A stretch of DNA of 64,000 bases from the NCBI GenBank assembly GCA_950295325.1, contig OX485803.1, forward strand, positions 63,441,554 to 63,505,553. The letters run 5' to 3'. Source of the DNA: Polytrichum commune. Lineage: Eukaryota > Streptophyta > Polytrichopsida > Polytrichales > Polytrichaceae. A model generated the notes under the pieces. It did no database searches and had not been told where the DNA came from. It worked only from the letters and a program-made list of their open reading frames with translations. Shown piece after piece: positions 1-12,824 of this stretch. The first letter of the stretch is position 1; every line of letters starts with the position of its first letter. Position numbers and translations under genes: made by a program.

Positions 1-772
1 GCAATTGAACATAAAGTGGTCACCATATTCCTAAAAAATGAATGTTTTCTTATTAATTTTCTTTCCTTCTCACCACTAGTAGAAAACTATGACCAGCCTA
101 ATCTATTGTTGCTAAACGACTACAAAATTTCTTTTTTTGTTTTTCAAGTTTAATTTCAAAATTTTGGGGCGTGTAATATTCCATTGGAAAGGTATTTTCA
201 AGACCTTTCCAACAGTATATTACATGTCCCAAATTCCTAAAAGTTTAGTCACTAAACCAAAAACAAAATCTGCAGTCGTTTAGCGACTTCAAATTAGGCT
301 TATCAAAACAACCGCAACCAATTTCAGTTGCTGTCGCAACCCTTGCTAGTCCCCTTAAAAATCTTGCCAATTTCCATTTCTAGCAAAGGTTACGAGTGCT
401 AACCCTTCGCATACCGCCATGCTAATGGTTAGCTCCTCCTACCCCGGACCTTATAGTTCATAGGAGGGAACCAACCCTCCTACTTTGCTTTTGGGACTCA
501 CCCCTTAATCAGTAACCAATCCTTAGATGTGGACTTCCATCCATGGAAGTCCAATCTTATGTTGATCATCGCATTGCCGGAGCAACACTACAACAACCCG
601 AACCATACTAGGCAACTATGGCCTCACAATGGGCCCAAGCCCATGAAGGCCGTGCCGTTCGGCCTCGGATGGGTGAGGCCACACCACCTCACCCATATAA
701 GCCTCTAGGACTCTACGCGGGGCCCCTACCCCAACGTCAAGAGACCTCTTGTCTCTCTACCAAGAGTTGGGG
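1..772. other. Intergenic sequence, no gene seen
   Basis: No convincing coding region is visible. The stretch contains an imperfect inverted repeat near 150-240 (ttccattggaaaggt against accttccaacag-like sequence) and GC-richer text from about 430 onward. The GC-richer part probably belongs to the same decayed retroelement as the LTR-like repeat that follows it. Confidence 0.4.
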
Positions 773-1302
773 CCAAGTAGACATTTTCCCTTAGCCGCTG
801 GGCCTAGAAGCCCCAGTAGCTTCAGACCATCATAACTTCCTTGTATGATGTCTGATTCCAACAACCAACCACTCCATCTACATCTACGCTTCACGTAGAT
901 GCCGATGGACTCCTCACTTGCCCCATTCGGGCAAGTCTTGAGGAAGTTATGCCTGTTTGAACCTTGGCAGTCCCGGGAATCACTCCCAGGCACTGCTGCA
1001 CCAGGGCGCTGTCCCGGGACAGCGCCCCACTCAAATGGCCATAACTCCTAGCTCACACCTCCGATTGAGGTGTTCTTGAGCATTCTAGAATCATCACGCC
1101 ATGAGCTACTCATAGCTCTTGGCTTTACCCTCATGCCTCCTAGTCTCCGCGGGTGGGAGGCGTTCCCAACGCCCGGGGCCCTCGCCCACACTAGGATCAC
1201 TTGGGCCCTCTCACCAACGGCGCCACAAGTCCCGGGTGTCACTCCGGGGTCCCCCTTGTGCCCATGGTGTTTCGGCCATTCCTCATGGAGAGGTGCGCGA
1301 CA
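773..1302 (+). repeat. LTR-like dispersed repeat, copy A
   Basis: About 530 bp is nearly identical to 6638-7156, and its last 200 bp also matches 6252-6445. All three copies stop at the same place, ...GGTGCGCGACA, which fits the CA end of an LTR. The copy contains a perfect 24-bp palindrome at 1004-1027 (GGGCGCTGTCCC and its complement). No internal retrotransposon genes or paired LTR with a target duplication could be seen, so the LTR assignment is an inference. Confidence 0.6.
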
Positions 1303-2156
1303 GCTGCAGTTCTTTTTGGCATAGTATTCTACTAGTGTACGTATCCCACATAACAGTTTAGCTAAGTTTGTACAATGGGTGGGGCTAGGAATAAGCTAGG
1401 TTCTATTTGAAATTACGCTATCTTTATTCTCACTACAAAGCACTGCACTTGTAGACACAAGTTCCAAAATCTCAGGTAAAATGATGTACTAATACTCTTA
1501 GAATGGGACGACAAATAGTAGCTGAATAATGCTATGCAATTGAGAGACCACACGACTTGGAGGGGACTGGGTACATCCTAACATGTGGAGTGGCTGCCAT
1601 GTGGGGTCATGTACAGTGTCTGAGGAGACTTTTGGAAAGAATGGATCAAGATCACAGTGTGTCCAAGTCCAACCGGTTACAGGTTGTGATCTTTTGGTTT
1701 TCGTTGCCGTGTTATTCTGAGATATATTCCAGAGATTCCTTTCACATGATTGATGATTTTCCTGAAGCTTGAACTTCAACCAGTTATTTCTCAAAGGCAA
1801 CTGGTTCATTGGCAACTACGTGTCGGTCCTCCCCGTTCATTGGTCATACAGATAGAGCTCAACAAATAATGTCCAACCGCACCAAAAGGTCAACGCCGAG
1901 AGGAAGGATCGGAAGAACTTAAGAAGAAGCCTGAGAGACCCAACTCCACTAACTTATTATGTTATGATGCGGCAGTCTAGTCATCTATCAGAGACCTGAT
2001 TTTGTAAAGAAATAGTTCTTGCATGTATCTCCAATCACTTTATACGAGTTCACGTGTATAAGACGTACTCGGCTTGTGTGTTAAATCAGATCCCACGAGC
2101 ACCTGACGAGCAACTGCATTTCATTTAGGCCTTCTTGAGACCTTAGGTTGGCAGTT
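1303..2156. repeat. Intergenic, with a dispersed repeat at about 1650-1840
   Basis: The part around 1660-1840 (phrases 'ccaaccggttaca', 'gaacttcaaccagttatttctcaaa') recurs around 41930-42560 and 43430-43570. In the 41.9-kb copy a TIR element has inserted at the TTACA site that is unoccupied here. Nothing coding is convincing. The last part, about 1850-2156, should hold the promoter and 5' leader of the SufB-like gene, but no core promoter motif stands out. Confidence 0.45.
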
Positions 2157-4782
2157 ATGGCGGGTGTGGCAGTCACTGCGTCTAGTTCTTTCACAAATTC
2201 ATGTGAAAGATTTTCGAGTTCAAATTTTCGAGTAACTCCTGCAGGAGAACCTTCTGAATGCAATGCATGGACGAAGAGACGTTTTTCTCGACCGGCCAAT
2301 TGCAGCAAGTCCTCCGATGGAAATGAGTCCTGCCACAAATCGGCAGGTCGGGCTATGATCCGCACCTGCCCTGCCACGACGTCTGACCTATTGCGAGAAC
2401 GCGACACCAAAATGAATTCGTCGTTCACGTTCTCAAAGTGGAACGTATCGAATGATCTGGTGGGTGATGATCCCATGAAAAAAGTGGGATCATTGTCGCG
2501 GCATCCTCATGATGGGCTGGTGGAATTCATCTCGTCACAGAACTCGGAGCCTGACTGGATGCTGCGGTTTCGTCAGCGCGCGTACAAGCAGTGGCTGGCT
2601 ATGGAGAGGCCGGGGTGGGCGGCCGATGAGTTCCATCCTGCGATAGACGTAGACCAAGAGCTACAATTTCATTCAGTGGCAAGTCTGTCAAGTAACAAGA
2701 AGCAACAAGAAAACGTCGACTTTGATGGCGCAAATAATATCAGCAACACTAATGCTCTTGATCAGAAATTCGCAGGAGCAGGGTTTGACAGTGTGTCCTT
2801 TGCCACCGAACACCGTGAAGCGCTCAAAGAAGCGGGAGTAATTTGCTGCTCTTTCAGGGACGCCATACGCGAGCACCCGGAGCTGGTGAAGAAATATCTC
2901 GGGAAGGTCATCGACATGGCGGATAATTACTACGCGGCACTCAATTCTGCGGTTTTCCGTGGCGGCTTGTTCTGCTACGTGCCGAAGAACACAGTATGTC
3001 CGATGGACATCTCGACGTACTTTCTCCCGGACGCCGGAGAAGATGTTCAAGTCAACAATAATTTCGAGCGAACTCTCATCGTGTGCGATGAGAACGCATC
3101 CGTCAGCTACCTGGGCTGCACGTCGCCGAGCGGCGGAGGGTCGCGAAGCTCCAGCCTGCACTTACAGGCACCGGTGGTGGAGCTCTACTGCGCACGCGGG
3201 GCCGAGATCAGATTCGCTACCATCCAGAACTGGGACTCCACCGTGCACAACTTCGTGAGCAAGGGCGGCCTGTGTGACGGTGCGGACTCCAAAATCTCGT
3301 GGGTGCAATTGGACACGGGCTCCGCCATGACTCGGCACCGGCCGCGTGTGGTGCTCCGCGGCGACCGGAGCTCCGCCGAGTTCTTCACGGCCACCTTGAC
3401 AGATGCGCAGCAACGCGCGGATGTAGGTGTTGATGTTCTGCACATCGGGAAAAGCACGAGCAGCCGGGTGGTTGCGCGGGCCATCGCCGCCGGCACTTCA
3501 CACAACAACTACCACCATCTCTGCCAGGTTCTAGCATCCGCAACCGGTGCCACGAGCGCCCTCGATTGGGATTCCATACTGATCGGAGACCGTGCATCCT
3601 CGCAAGCCATCCCATGCATTTCAGTGAGTGATTCGTTTCTCTACTCGCCTTGTTTTGTTTTGTTTTGGTTGTTGTGTCCAATCGACCCAACATACCATAA
3701 CCTCTTGATGCTTCAGGTGGTGTTTCAGGATTGGGGAAGAGGATGACTTCTCGAATGCATAATCCTCGCGTTGCTCCTATCCTCAATCTATGTTGTACAG
3801 CTCCATGATCGTAAGGGACTAGAGGAAATGGTGCCCAAATGTTTGTGTTTGGTGACCCACTCAAATTTGCCGACCCTCGTGGGTTATCTACTCCATAATA
3901 TCAGGCTTTCAACAAGCCATGTGCTCATCGTTTCCCATTCTCAGCTAACTCTTGCTATCAGCACACCTCATGGCCTCAACAAATGACCTTGTCAGCTTTC
4001 AGTGCACGGTATTACCTTTCATTGTGCACAAAAGGTCAAGGTTACACTTCTCGAGGAAGTGCGGTTCCTTAGGAACTGGATCAAGTGGTTGTCTTCCACT
4101 ACGTTGAATATACCAATTACTGGGTGCAAATTAGTGAAGGTGATACTAAATTCATTTATGCTTTGAAATTAGTGTCATCAAAGATTTAGGACGCATTATT
4201 CATCTTGGCCTTTGCCACTATCCAACGGCACCCTATCCAACTTACAGTACTGACACCTGGCATGAAAGTACTGACACTAGACACTATTACTGACAAGCAT
4301 GTGTGAACATGTGTGACCCCTACATGCGTGGAACCTTCTGATTTCTCAGGCTCACAGCCCTAAATGTGGATGCATTTCTTCGAGATTCCACGATCATTCT
4401 TGGGCCCTGTTTAAGTATATGTCTTTGAGTGGCCATTCATGATCATCTTTTTTCTTGTTCTTCATGACCATCTGAATCGGTTGAAGGTCCAGATGTGAAG
4501 TGCTTAAATTATTTGATCCTCATGGGTTACAGGCCGGGGGAATTACTGCAGGTACAGAATTCTTCGGCTCAGATTCAGCAGGATATTCGAAAGACATCAA
4601 ATATTCTTAGCAAGGAGCAGCTCTTCTATTCTGAACAACGAGGTATCCCAAGCAAAGAAGTTGTAGCGGCCATGGTCCAAGCTTTTTGCATGCAAGTCCT
4701 CCATGTTCTTCCTTACGAATTTGCATCTGAGGTCAGCCACATGATGGGACTCAAAATGGAGGACGCACTTCGAACTATGTAA
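2157..4782 (+). CDS. SUFB-like: SufB-like Fe-S cluster scaffold paralogue, divergent
   Basis: Exons 2157-3623 and 4552-4782, joined in phase 0 (donor GTGAGT, acceptor CTGCAG), encode about 565 residues. SufB is the scaffold of the SufBCD complex, which in plants assembles Fe-S clusters in plastids. The first ~100 residues are Ser/Thr-rich, like a transit peptide, and precede the SufB core. Family signatures visible are SEPDWMLRFRQRAYKQW, HPELVKKYLG, ALNSAVF, CPMDISTYF, FERTLIV, SKISWVQLDTGSA, ADVGVDVLHIGK and LFYSEQRGI. ATG 2157 is the first start in frame. The cysteine of the YxxGC motif is kept (about Cys321). The equivalent of E. coli Cys405 is Trp (LDWDSIL for TQCDSML, about residue 471), and the EHE triad (E. 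coli 432-434) is QQD (about 498-500). Over 560 codons are open, so this is a divergent paralogue under some constraint, or recently derived. It is unlikely to be the main catalytic SufB. Confidence 0.85.
3624..4551 (+). other. Intron of the SufB-like gene
   Basis: 928-bp phase-0 intron, GTGAGT donor and CTGCAG acceptor. Splicing here restores the family text '...IPCIS|VQNSSAQ...'. It contains no recognisable insertion. Confidence 0.8.
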
Positions 4783-6251
4783 ACTACTGCATTGAGGGCC
4801 CCTTCATGCCCCCCCAATGTATAATACATGATATGGCTAAGGTACTGAGACCTTAAAGCTTCACTTTAAGAATTTTTTGCTATTTCAGGCAAGTTAGATA
4901 GCTTGGAAACTTTCTGAAATGAAAAAAACCCATAGATTAGCAAGTCAATACATAGTCTACCAAAAACAATTCATATGCAACTTACAAAAATTTGTAAAGT
5001 TGGCTTGAGTAAAGAGCTTTTTACTCTGCACTAGGGGGGTCTATAAATGTTGGATGATTATGTGAGAATCATCACAAAATCAATCATGTTCATAACACTA
5101 AGTAACAAGTCTAGATTGACCTTCTCAAAAGAGCATCAAACCGGCGCATGCCGGTCTGATACTCTTTCAAGAGCAAAGGTAGCGCTACCTTTGAGTTTCA
5201 CTTAGGCTATTTTTGATCTATTTGGGTAGTTACCTTCAATACTTAGAATTAATTATGGTAGTTTCTAGGACATAACTAATGCCAAGTGTTGGTAGAGGTT
5301 CTAATCTAGGCTAAATTACGCTTAGGGAGTGCACTATTCATTAAAACCAAGCATCACGTGCGTGCATACCCCTTATTAAAATACCCTTGTATACATTTTA
5401 TTTTTGCTAAAATCAAGAAATATACTTACAAATCTCATTGCTTCAAAATACATTTCCATACATACACAAGGGCCCAAAAACAAATACAAAAATTGTATAT
5501 AACATGTGTGCAAATGTTTGGAAATGCAAAAATATGGCCCTATTATATGTATAATATCAAATTATGGATTTTTAGTTATAAAGTCGTTACTTAGTGGATG
5601 AAAAAACGCATGATTCTTGGTCCAGGTCTGACTTGAACGAGTAACGCGTACTTAACATATATTTTTCTATAGCCTTATCTCCAGCCTCATGTATATCTAC
5701 TTTCTGCTTAATAGCAATATGTCTCTTGTACGTACATTTTGTACATGCTTGTTCTAAATAATACCCCTTTTGTGCACGCACGTGTATATTTACAGTACTT
5801 GAACAGTGCACTCCCTGGGAAATTACGATCTAAAAAATATATAAGTAACTATAAAGCAATGGGAAAGTTGGTCATATGAAATAGGCAGTTGCACTTCTTG
5901 GAAAAGTCTCCCAACACCCGCGTTGAAAACCTCTTTGATACATTTTTGAAGCTACTATATTTGATTAATTATCCATTAATACACCCTTGTTTTGCAAGTT
6001 TTTCCCTTGTTGAGGTAATATTGCGGGTACTCAAAGGGTACCCTACTAGCATTACTACTTAATGTTATGTTATAAGTGAGAATCTATTATTAATTAAAGT
6101 TGTTGTCCCCCTTTTTGGATCACTTCTTACACCACCTCATTAAGCAAATAGAATCCCGATTCGTCATTGTGATTGGCCAAAGTTGGTGTTCTTCTAAAAG
6201 TGTTATTGCAATTTACTCACACCACTATTACGAATGGCCTTAACTGATGAC
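4783..6251. other. AT-rich intergenic sequence
   Basis: No gene supported. There is a short inverted repeat at about 5123-5170 (aaaagagcatcaaaccggcg / cgccggtctgatactctttc type), a small foldback. Open frames here are short and low in complexity. Confidence 0.4.
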
Positions 6252-6445
6252 ACGCATAGTTGATGGCCTTACCCTCGTGCCTCCTAGTCTCTGTGGGTGG
6301 GAGGTGTTCCCAACACCCGGGGCCCTCGCCCACACTAAGATCACTTGGGCCCTCTCACCAACGGCGCCACAAGTCCCGGGTGTCACTTCAGGGTCCCCCT
6401 TGTGCCCTGGTGTTTCGGGCACTCCTCATAGAGAGGTGCGCGACA
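6252..6445 (+). repeat. LTR-like dispersed repeat, copy C (5'-truncated)
   Basis: Matches the last ~200 bp of copies A and B and ends at the same ...GGTGCGCGACA border. It lies only about 190 bp upstream of copy B. Confidence 0.6.
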
Positions 6446-6637
6446 ATAACAATGGGATGCTACAACAAGTTATGCACTAATGATGATGGAAAGGCGTACG
6501 AAACTTGGATTTAATAAAGATACAAAAATTCGGTTTTATATTTGAACTTGAAAGTTGATACATATGACATTTTATTTTTATTTTTATTTTTATTTTTAAG
6601 CTATTTGGTCACCAAATATATCATCTATAGTTGATGA

Positions 6638-7156
6638 CCAAGTAGACATTTTCCCTTAGCCGCTGGGCCTAGAAGCCCCCAGCAGCTTCAAATCATCATA
6701 ACTTCTTTATGTGATCTCTGATGCTAATAAGCAACCACTTCATCTTCATCTACGCTTCACGTAGATGCCAATGGACTCCTCACTTGTCCCATTTGGACAA
6801 GTATTGAGGAAGTTATGCCTGTTCAAACCTTGGTAGTCCCGGGAGCCACCCCCAAGCCACTGCTGTACAAGAGCGCTGTCCTGGGACAGCGCCCCACTCA
6901 AATTGCCATAACTCTTAGCTCACACCTCCAATTGAGGTGTTCTTGAGCATTCTAGAATCTACACCCCATAAGCTACGCATAGCTGATGACCTTACCCTTG
7001 TGCCTCCTAGTCTCTGTGGGTGGGAGGCGTTCCCAACGCCCGGGGCCCTCACCCACATTAGGATCACTTGGACCCTCACCAACGGCGCCACAAGTCCCAG
7101 GTGTCCCCCTTGTGCCCATGGTGTTTCGGCCACTCCTCATGGAGAGGTGCGCGACA
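6638..7156 (+). repeat. LTR-like dispersed repeat, copy B
   Basis: Nearly collinear with 773-1302, with small deletions near 7075-7105. The 24-bp palindrome of copy A is present at about 6873-6892 with one changed base in its centre. It shares the ...GGTGCGCGACA end with copies A and C. Confidence 0.6.
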
Positions 7157-8104
7157 ATGGGGGCAAGCATGGTAAAGTGGACAATCTTTGATCCTTGCAC
7201 ACATTCGTTATAAGTGAATTCATCACTTGTTAATATCATGGGAACGTGGGAGGGAACATGGGAGAACAAAAAGGGAACCACATAGAACATGGGCCTTTAT
7301 TCCACTCTATGTCACATAAAATATCCATAGGTTTATTATTAACGTACTTAATATGCTTTCTAGACCCAATGGTTTCAAAATTGAAAAGATCCCAAGTTAA
7401 TTAATGGCCGGATGAAGCTTTACAATTAATCAATGAATGTGGCGACCATATGGGAGGAGACAGATAATCCCGGGTTAAAATGGGTGGGCCCGGGATGTAT
7501 CTCGAGGTGGACAACATAAATACCCCCAATAACCTTTAGCCACGCACTCTATTAGGCCACTCGCATTAAATGGGGTAGTCAGTGTACTGTAAACCTCAGA
7601 TTAGAACTGAGGAGTCAAGTTTTCTCATGGGGCAACGGAAGCTCAAGTTAATTAGGACATGAACAATAAGAGATGCACCAACCATGACCTCAAAGTGCAT
7701 ATTCCATCCAGTTGGCAGCCTAATTAGCTCTAATCTGAGATTAGGCTGGTTGTGTTTTTCTGCTAAAGTTTCAAATCTAGCCCAATGAAAATAAATAGCG
7801 AGAAGCAACGGCTAGTCACATATGCTTTCACTAGAGTTTGAGAAATAGCGGGTCAAAGTTCAAGACTTCAGTCCCATCATTTTAGAGGGATTTTAGAGAA
7901 AATGCCCTTAATTAACCCTTAGCCTGGGAGGTCGTGTCTGCCCCATGCCTGCAAGATCTCAAGGTTGCCAACGTCCTCCCTCCACCACCTCATGTGTTGT
8001 TGAAACGCTTATGCCCCCTTCCCACCTGACTTTAGCTATAAGGCTAAAAGTTGGTTCTAACAACCTAGCCTTCACACCATTGACATTATCTAGTTCCGAG
8101 TCTA
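7157..8104. other. Intergenic sequence, no gene seen
   Basis: No protein or RNA gene could be supported. Sequence from about 7930 grades into the dispersed repeat that is also found at 16.4 kb. Confidence 0.35.
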
Positions 8105-8560
8105 GTTGGCGAATGATGTGGCATGGCTTAAAAGCGGAGGTTATAATAAGTCTCAAGCACCGACCCTCCCATCGGTTCCTAAACATGAGGCAAGAATATA
8201 GGACCTTTAAAAGTGTCACCTCCTGCCCTTGTGATTGGTTGCTTTTTAGTCTTAGTTATGAGGGCACGAGGAGCTTCATTAACAAAAACCGATGGTAAGA
8301 TAGACGAGTAGTAAGTCATTTGGGGATGGGACAAAAACTACCCAACATTCATTGCTTGGTAGATAAAACAATGAACATGTGTGAAAGCTACTTAACTAAA
8401 ACCTACTTGAAAATCCCTGGAGCAAGTTCTTGTAGGTGCATATTGGGATAACCAGATGCCTCTGCCATAACTAAGGGAGCTTTACCCAGTTTTTAGGAAA
8501 TACTTTGGTTATTAGCTAAAGTCATGTGGGAAGGGGGCATTAGGGTTCTAGTAGTATAGC
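8105..8560 (+). repeat. Dispersed direct repeat, copy 1
   Basis: About 450 bp aligns with 16365-16810 (shared phrases 'gatgtggcatggcttaaaag', 'agcttcattaacaaaaaccg', 'gggatgggacaaaaactacc'). Copies lie 8.3 kb apart in the same orientation. Each lies directly upstream of sequence reading into an ATG-GCx-CC(A) start (MAPRAR here, MAPKKR in the 18-kb gene). Telomere-like TTAGGGTTTAGGGT follows at 8577. Confidence 0.75.
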
Positions 8561-8595
8561 ACAAATGTCTGCTAGCTTAGGGTTTAGGGTGCACT

Positions 8596-9269
8596 TTGAG
8601 GACGAAGGGGGATATTGAAATGGAGGTATACAACTCAAACTTAAAGTTTTGGATTTGCATTACATCTTTCTTCTTTTGTACATTGCTTTGTAAATTTGTC
8701 TTTGTTAACATGGCACCAAGGGCACGTGTCCAAAGAGTGAAAGTTGAGGGTAATGAATTGTCATCACAAGAAGCTGAGGAAATTCTAGTTGCTACTATTG
8801 TTCTTGAGAAGGAGAATTGGACAACTCATGATTTTGCAAAGAATCTTGGTGTGAGAGACTATGGGCTTGATACTTTGAAAAGATTTAGGTGCAGATGTAG
8901 GAATCGATAATGATGCAATTATCGCATTTTTTGGGCCTCGAGGTGACCAGGGGTGGAAGCTGGATTCAAACTACTTGTCACATGAGGATATTTGCGATTG
9001 TAGAAGGCATAGTGAGCTTGTATATGGTCATTTGCCGTCAAATGGGTTCTACTTGGCCACATTGGCTAGTTGAGAGGAACAACCACAAAGTTAATTGGAC
9101 CAAGTTCGCCTATGATGCTACCGAACGCCAAGTGACTCTAAGGGAAAATGTGGAGAACAAGAAGATGAAAATTGAGTCTAGTGATGCAACATCATCTTCC
9201 TCCAAACAAAGTAGTTTCTCTGATAACACTATATTCGTTAAATTGAGACTTTCTCTAGTCTCAAATTAA
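8596..9269 (+). pseudogene. Broken ORF of unknown type, probably transposon-derived
   Basis: An ORF with start at about 8710 (MAPRARVQRVKVEG) runs to a stop at 8908-8910. Good-looking coding text continues in another frame (AIIAFFGPRGDQGWKLDSNY, about 8915-9070) to a TGA, and then in a third frame (ERNNHKVNWTKFAYDATERQ, about 9074-9270). At least two frame breaks are therefore needed to read it through. I do not recognise the family. It follows the dispersed repeat that also lies upstream of the 18-kb gene. Confidence 0.4.
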
Positions 9270-9923
9270 TATATGGATCAAACAACATTCCGTGTTCCGA
9301 AACTATATTGCGAACAATCTCAAATATATTATATGTTCTAATATCCCAAATCTATTATGTGTGGACATAAGCACATATGGTAGAGCACTCAACACCAACT
9401 TCATCAACAAAAACACTTTGGGTAGAGCACTCCAAACTAGTTTCATCCAATAAACATATAAAATGGTTTATATTATTAGCATGGTCAATAAAATATAGAC
9501 ATTGCAACATACAAAGTGCATGCAATAAATGCATTTTTCTTCAATGGACAATTTAGTCCCAAACTTAATAAAAAAATGAACTTCACATTTGTATTGAAAT
9601 ATAGTAAATGGATATTCATCCAACCCCAAACAATATAGCATTCGCAAGTTCTACCCAAACTTTGCCCCAAGTTTGAGGAGCACACATATGAGTAATATAT
9701 ATTCGTCGAATTACATATTACACTATAATCATGCTAACACAATCCTACCAACTTCTCATTTAACGTGGGTTGCTTCTTCTGCGATCCGAGCAAGGTTGTC
9801 TTTTGCAAAAGTTATGTACTTTTGAGGGATGGACACCGATCCACTATGATTTTTCCGTGGTTTCCATGCTATGAATATGGAATCTGTATCTATCCAAGAT
9901 GGACCATGCTCAGAATCCACCTT
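9270..9923. other. AT-rich intergenic sequence
   Basis: Nothing coding is supported. It contains the 3' flank of the transposase-like gene on the minus strand. Confidence 0.4.
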
Positions 9924-12824
9924 CTACCGAAAGTTAGGGTTTGTATCCCAGCCTGTATAATGCCGAACAACATCTTCATTCCGTGATGTCGGTCGGTAGT
10001 ACTCTACTTGTATTTGTCGAAAATGAGGGCTGGAAGTTACAAAATTTGGTTTGGACAAAGCTCTTGCCACCCACACTGGCTTTGCATATGTCTCATCTCC
10101 AGGACGCAAAATGAGCATATAACCTTCATGACAATCCACTGCAATGCGGAAAGATGGTGGCGGACGACTACTAGCAGGCCCCACGTAATGGTCGTCCACA
10201 TCAAACTCCTCTCGAACCTCTCCATTTCCCAAAAGACTAGCCTCCGAAGCTTGTACATTGACACGTGTTTGTGGCCAAAACCCATGCCTTAAAGTAAGGG
10301 GTGTATCTTGATGAAGGTTTGCCAAAGCGCCACGAACACGTGTCCAATATTGTATCCAACTTCCGTAACGAAGCCAACACGATCCACCAACATCCGCTAC
10401 CCTCAAACTCTCCCAATATTGTATGAAGCCTGATATGCCTTTACAAATGTCCTCCAAATTCTTCATGGGTATTGGTTTGCAAGGCTTAGGCTCTCCGTCA
10501 GGCAACATCGTCCTTCCTTCCCCATCAACACGCCATACAAGGAGACCCTCCGGCGGGCTCCAGTCTTGTGATGTGCACAACAACTTGTATTGCATGGCGG
10601 GGACACCATCGTCACGCACGTAGAACCGAAATTGTTGTGCCTTCGTATGCCCGATCAATCGGTGAGCTCCGCTTCGAATATACGGTTCTATAAATGCCTT
10701 GAAGTCTGGAACCTCTTCAATCATATGTGGGATGACGGGAATGTTCTCCAAATCCATGTACGACTTCATCAACAATGGGATTGTTGGAAAATCCTCCTCG
10801 CGCAACTTCATGCTCCACCGCCCAAAGGACGCATCAATATCATCATGCGTGTGGCCTACCAATAGAAAGGACACAAAAACCTCCTTGAAAATGCCTTTCG
10901 CAACCAACAACGACCAATATGCAAAAACATATCTACTTTTATTGTCCTTCGCACAATTGTCCAATTGGACACGCAGAGTTGGGGGCAAATTCTTGGCAAT
11001 CACATCTTCACTTGGTGGCTCCGGCAATGAGTGCACGCATACATCTCTTCCATCCAAGACCGCTTTATATAGAGGTGTTGATCCCGAGTTTTCAAATAGC
11101 AATCTTGATGAATAGGACGGCGGTTTCTCCAAATCACGTAAAAGCTTTGCAAATGACCCTATCGTGTGGTTTGAATCCCCCGGATACAAATCAAGAGCAT
11201 AATGAGCATACTTGACATCTCCATGCCCATGTGCAATCATTCCTGCAAAGGCAACCCAATGGTTTAATATTCAACTATAACACCAAAAAATTCACATGGT
11301 GTACATGTATGGCCCCAAGTACAATCCTAAACGCACAAATTTATGTTTAGGTAATGCAATGCAATTGTTATCAAAATCACCTGTAACCGAAACAGGAAGC
11401 TTAAAAAGGCCGTCCGTGGCTTTTATTCGATTTGCAAAACATGGTGAGGCTGTTTTGGCATGGTCCATTTTGTCATGGATGATTGTAAGGACTTCCAAAG
11501 GCCTGGAGATGGACAAAGCTCTATTTGTGTAGTAATCATTACAGTGTGCCTCTTGCATGTTCACATGCTTGAAATAGTTCATTTGATGTGCGGCATAGGA
11601 CTCTGTCCCCATCGTGTGTGCATCTCGAAGGCGTTTCAACTTCTCGCATTTGGAACAACGGGCAAATTTGTCGCCTCGTCTTTTTGTGATGTATTCGCTA
11701 AAGTGAGATTTTTTGATAGCACTCAGTTTCGACAACGAAATAGGGTCCAACCCGGCCTTCTCGCCAACTGCGTTTACGTCCAACAATATGTCTTTCCATT
11801 TCGTGCCTGTAGGAAGAACCTTCTCCACAACCTTTTCATCGGTTGCGAGTGTCCGTGTTTTGTGCGGCATTGCATCGGCAAGGGGGACAATGATGGTTGC
11901 CAGAGTGGCTGTTGCTTGTCTCGTTGCTTCTCTTGGTTTCTTTAAGCCCGTGTTCTCATGGTGACGGGCACGGCGGCCTTCATTGGCATACGCGGCTTGT
12001 CTATAAAATTCCGCTTTCGACACACCGTGAATGGTGTACCATGCCGTACAACACACGTCTATGTTCTCAAGGGTGATGACCTTGCGACCCGCTCCGTTCA
12101 CATGTATCGCCCTATGGACATCAAGTTTTTTGGTGGATCTTAGACGGAAATCTCCAAGCCACATTTCTTCACGGATGACCTTCAATTTATCTCTTGGGAA
12201 CAATTGGCAACAACGATGTACACAACAATCCTTCGTAGCAACTTCTCTAATAGACTCCTCACAGAGCAACCTTTGACGTTTACACTTATTTGCAGACGGA
12301 GTAGGACGTGTCAATGTTTCGTACTTCCGAAGGCCTTTGCGTGGCCGAATCTTTGCTTGGAGCTCCTGTTGGATTTGGACGTGTCGTCGCTCATGGTCGC
12401 GCAAGCTAACCCCCTCAATTGTCACATTCCTCAACGGCCACCTTCGCAACGAGAACCTATGAGTTGGATTGACTTCCGAATGTACAAGTGATTCTAATAT
12501 AACAACTCCAACGTCCTCGGTGCCAAGGGAGTGTTCATCAATGCAATCTTGTGGATGTGTGTTACGACAAATACCCTCCGCCACAGCAACTCCACTGTCA
12601 TTAACAAGTACCACATCCAAATTCACCCATGAAGCTCGTGAAAGCCCCGCACATTCCACAATGGGGCAAAAAGGGTCAGATGGCGAAGGACTCCCCAAAT
12701 GACCTTCATCTGCACTGTCATCAAAACTATCCTCCCCGACAATGTCTAGCTCATCCCTAGACAGAGATTGGGTGCTGCCCATGTCTTCAGAGAAGGAATC
12801 CCCTCTTCCACCAACTCCCTCCAT
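9924..12824 (-). CDS. Transposase-like protein of the plant DUF7869 type
   Basis: Two exons on the minus strand, 12824-11381 and 11242-9924, joined across a 138-bp intron (donor ACAG|GTGATT, acceptor TTTGCAG|GA). The join reads ...PVSVTG-MIAHGHG... and gives 920 residues without a stop. The N-terminal third is acidic and low in complexity. The middle holds Cys/His-containing text (CCVHRCC, CSKCEKLKRLRDAH) and a DHAKTASP motif. The C-terminal half has LDNCAKDNKSRYVFAYWSLL and FLLVGHTHDDIDASFGRWS, which I associate with DUF7869 proteins, large plant families thought to be mobile-element proteins with an RNase-H-like core. Start: ATG 12824 was preferred because a splice-acceptor-like TTTGTGTAG ends at 12830, so the longer reading to 12845 probably includes intron. 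It is divergent from the 18-kb gene, with the palindrome array between. The family name is moderately certain; enzymatic activity is inferred. Confidence 0.7.

Noticed and set aside
2081-3864. Minus-strand frames opposite the SufB-like exon
   Set aside because: Antisense shadows of a clear SufB-family coding exon.
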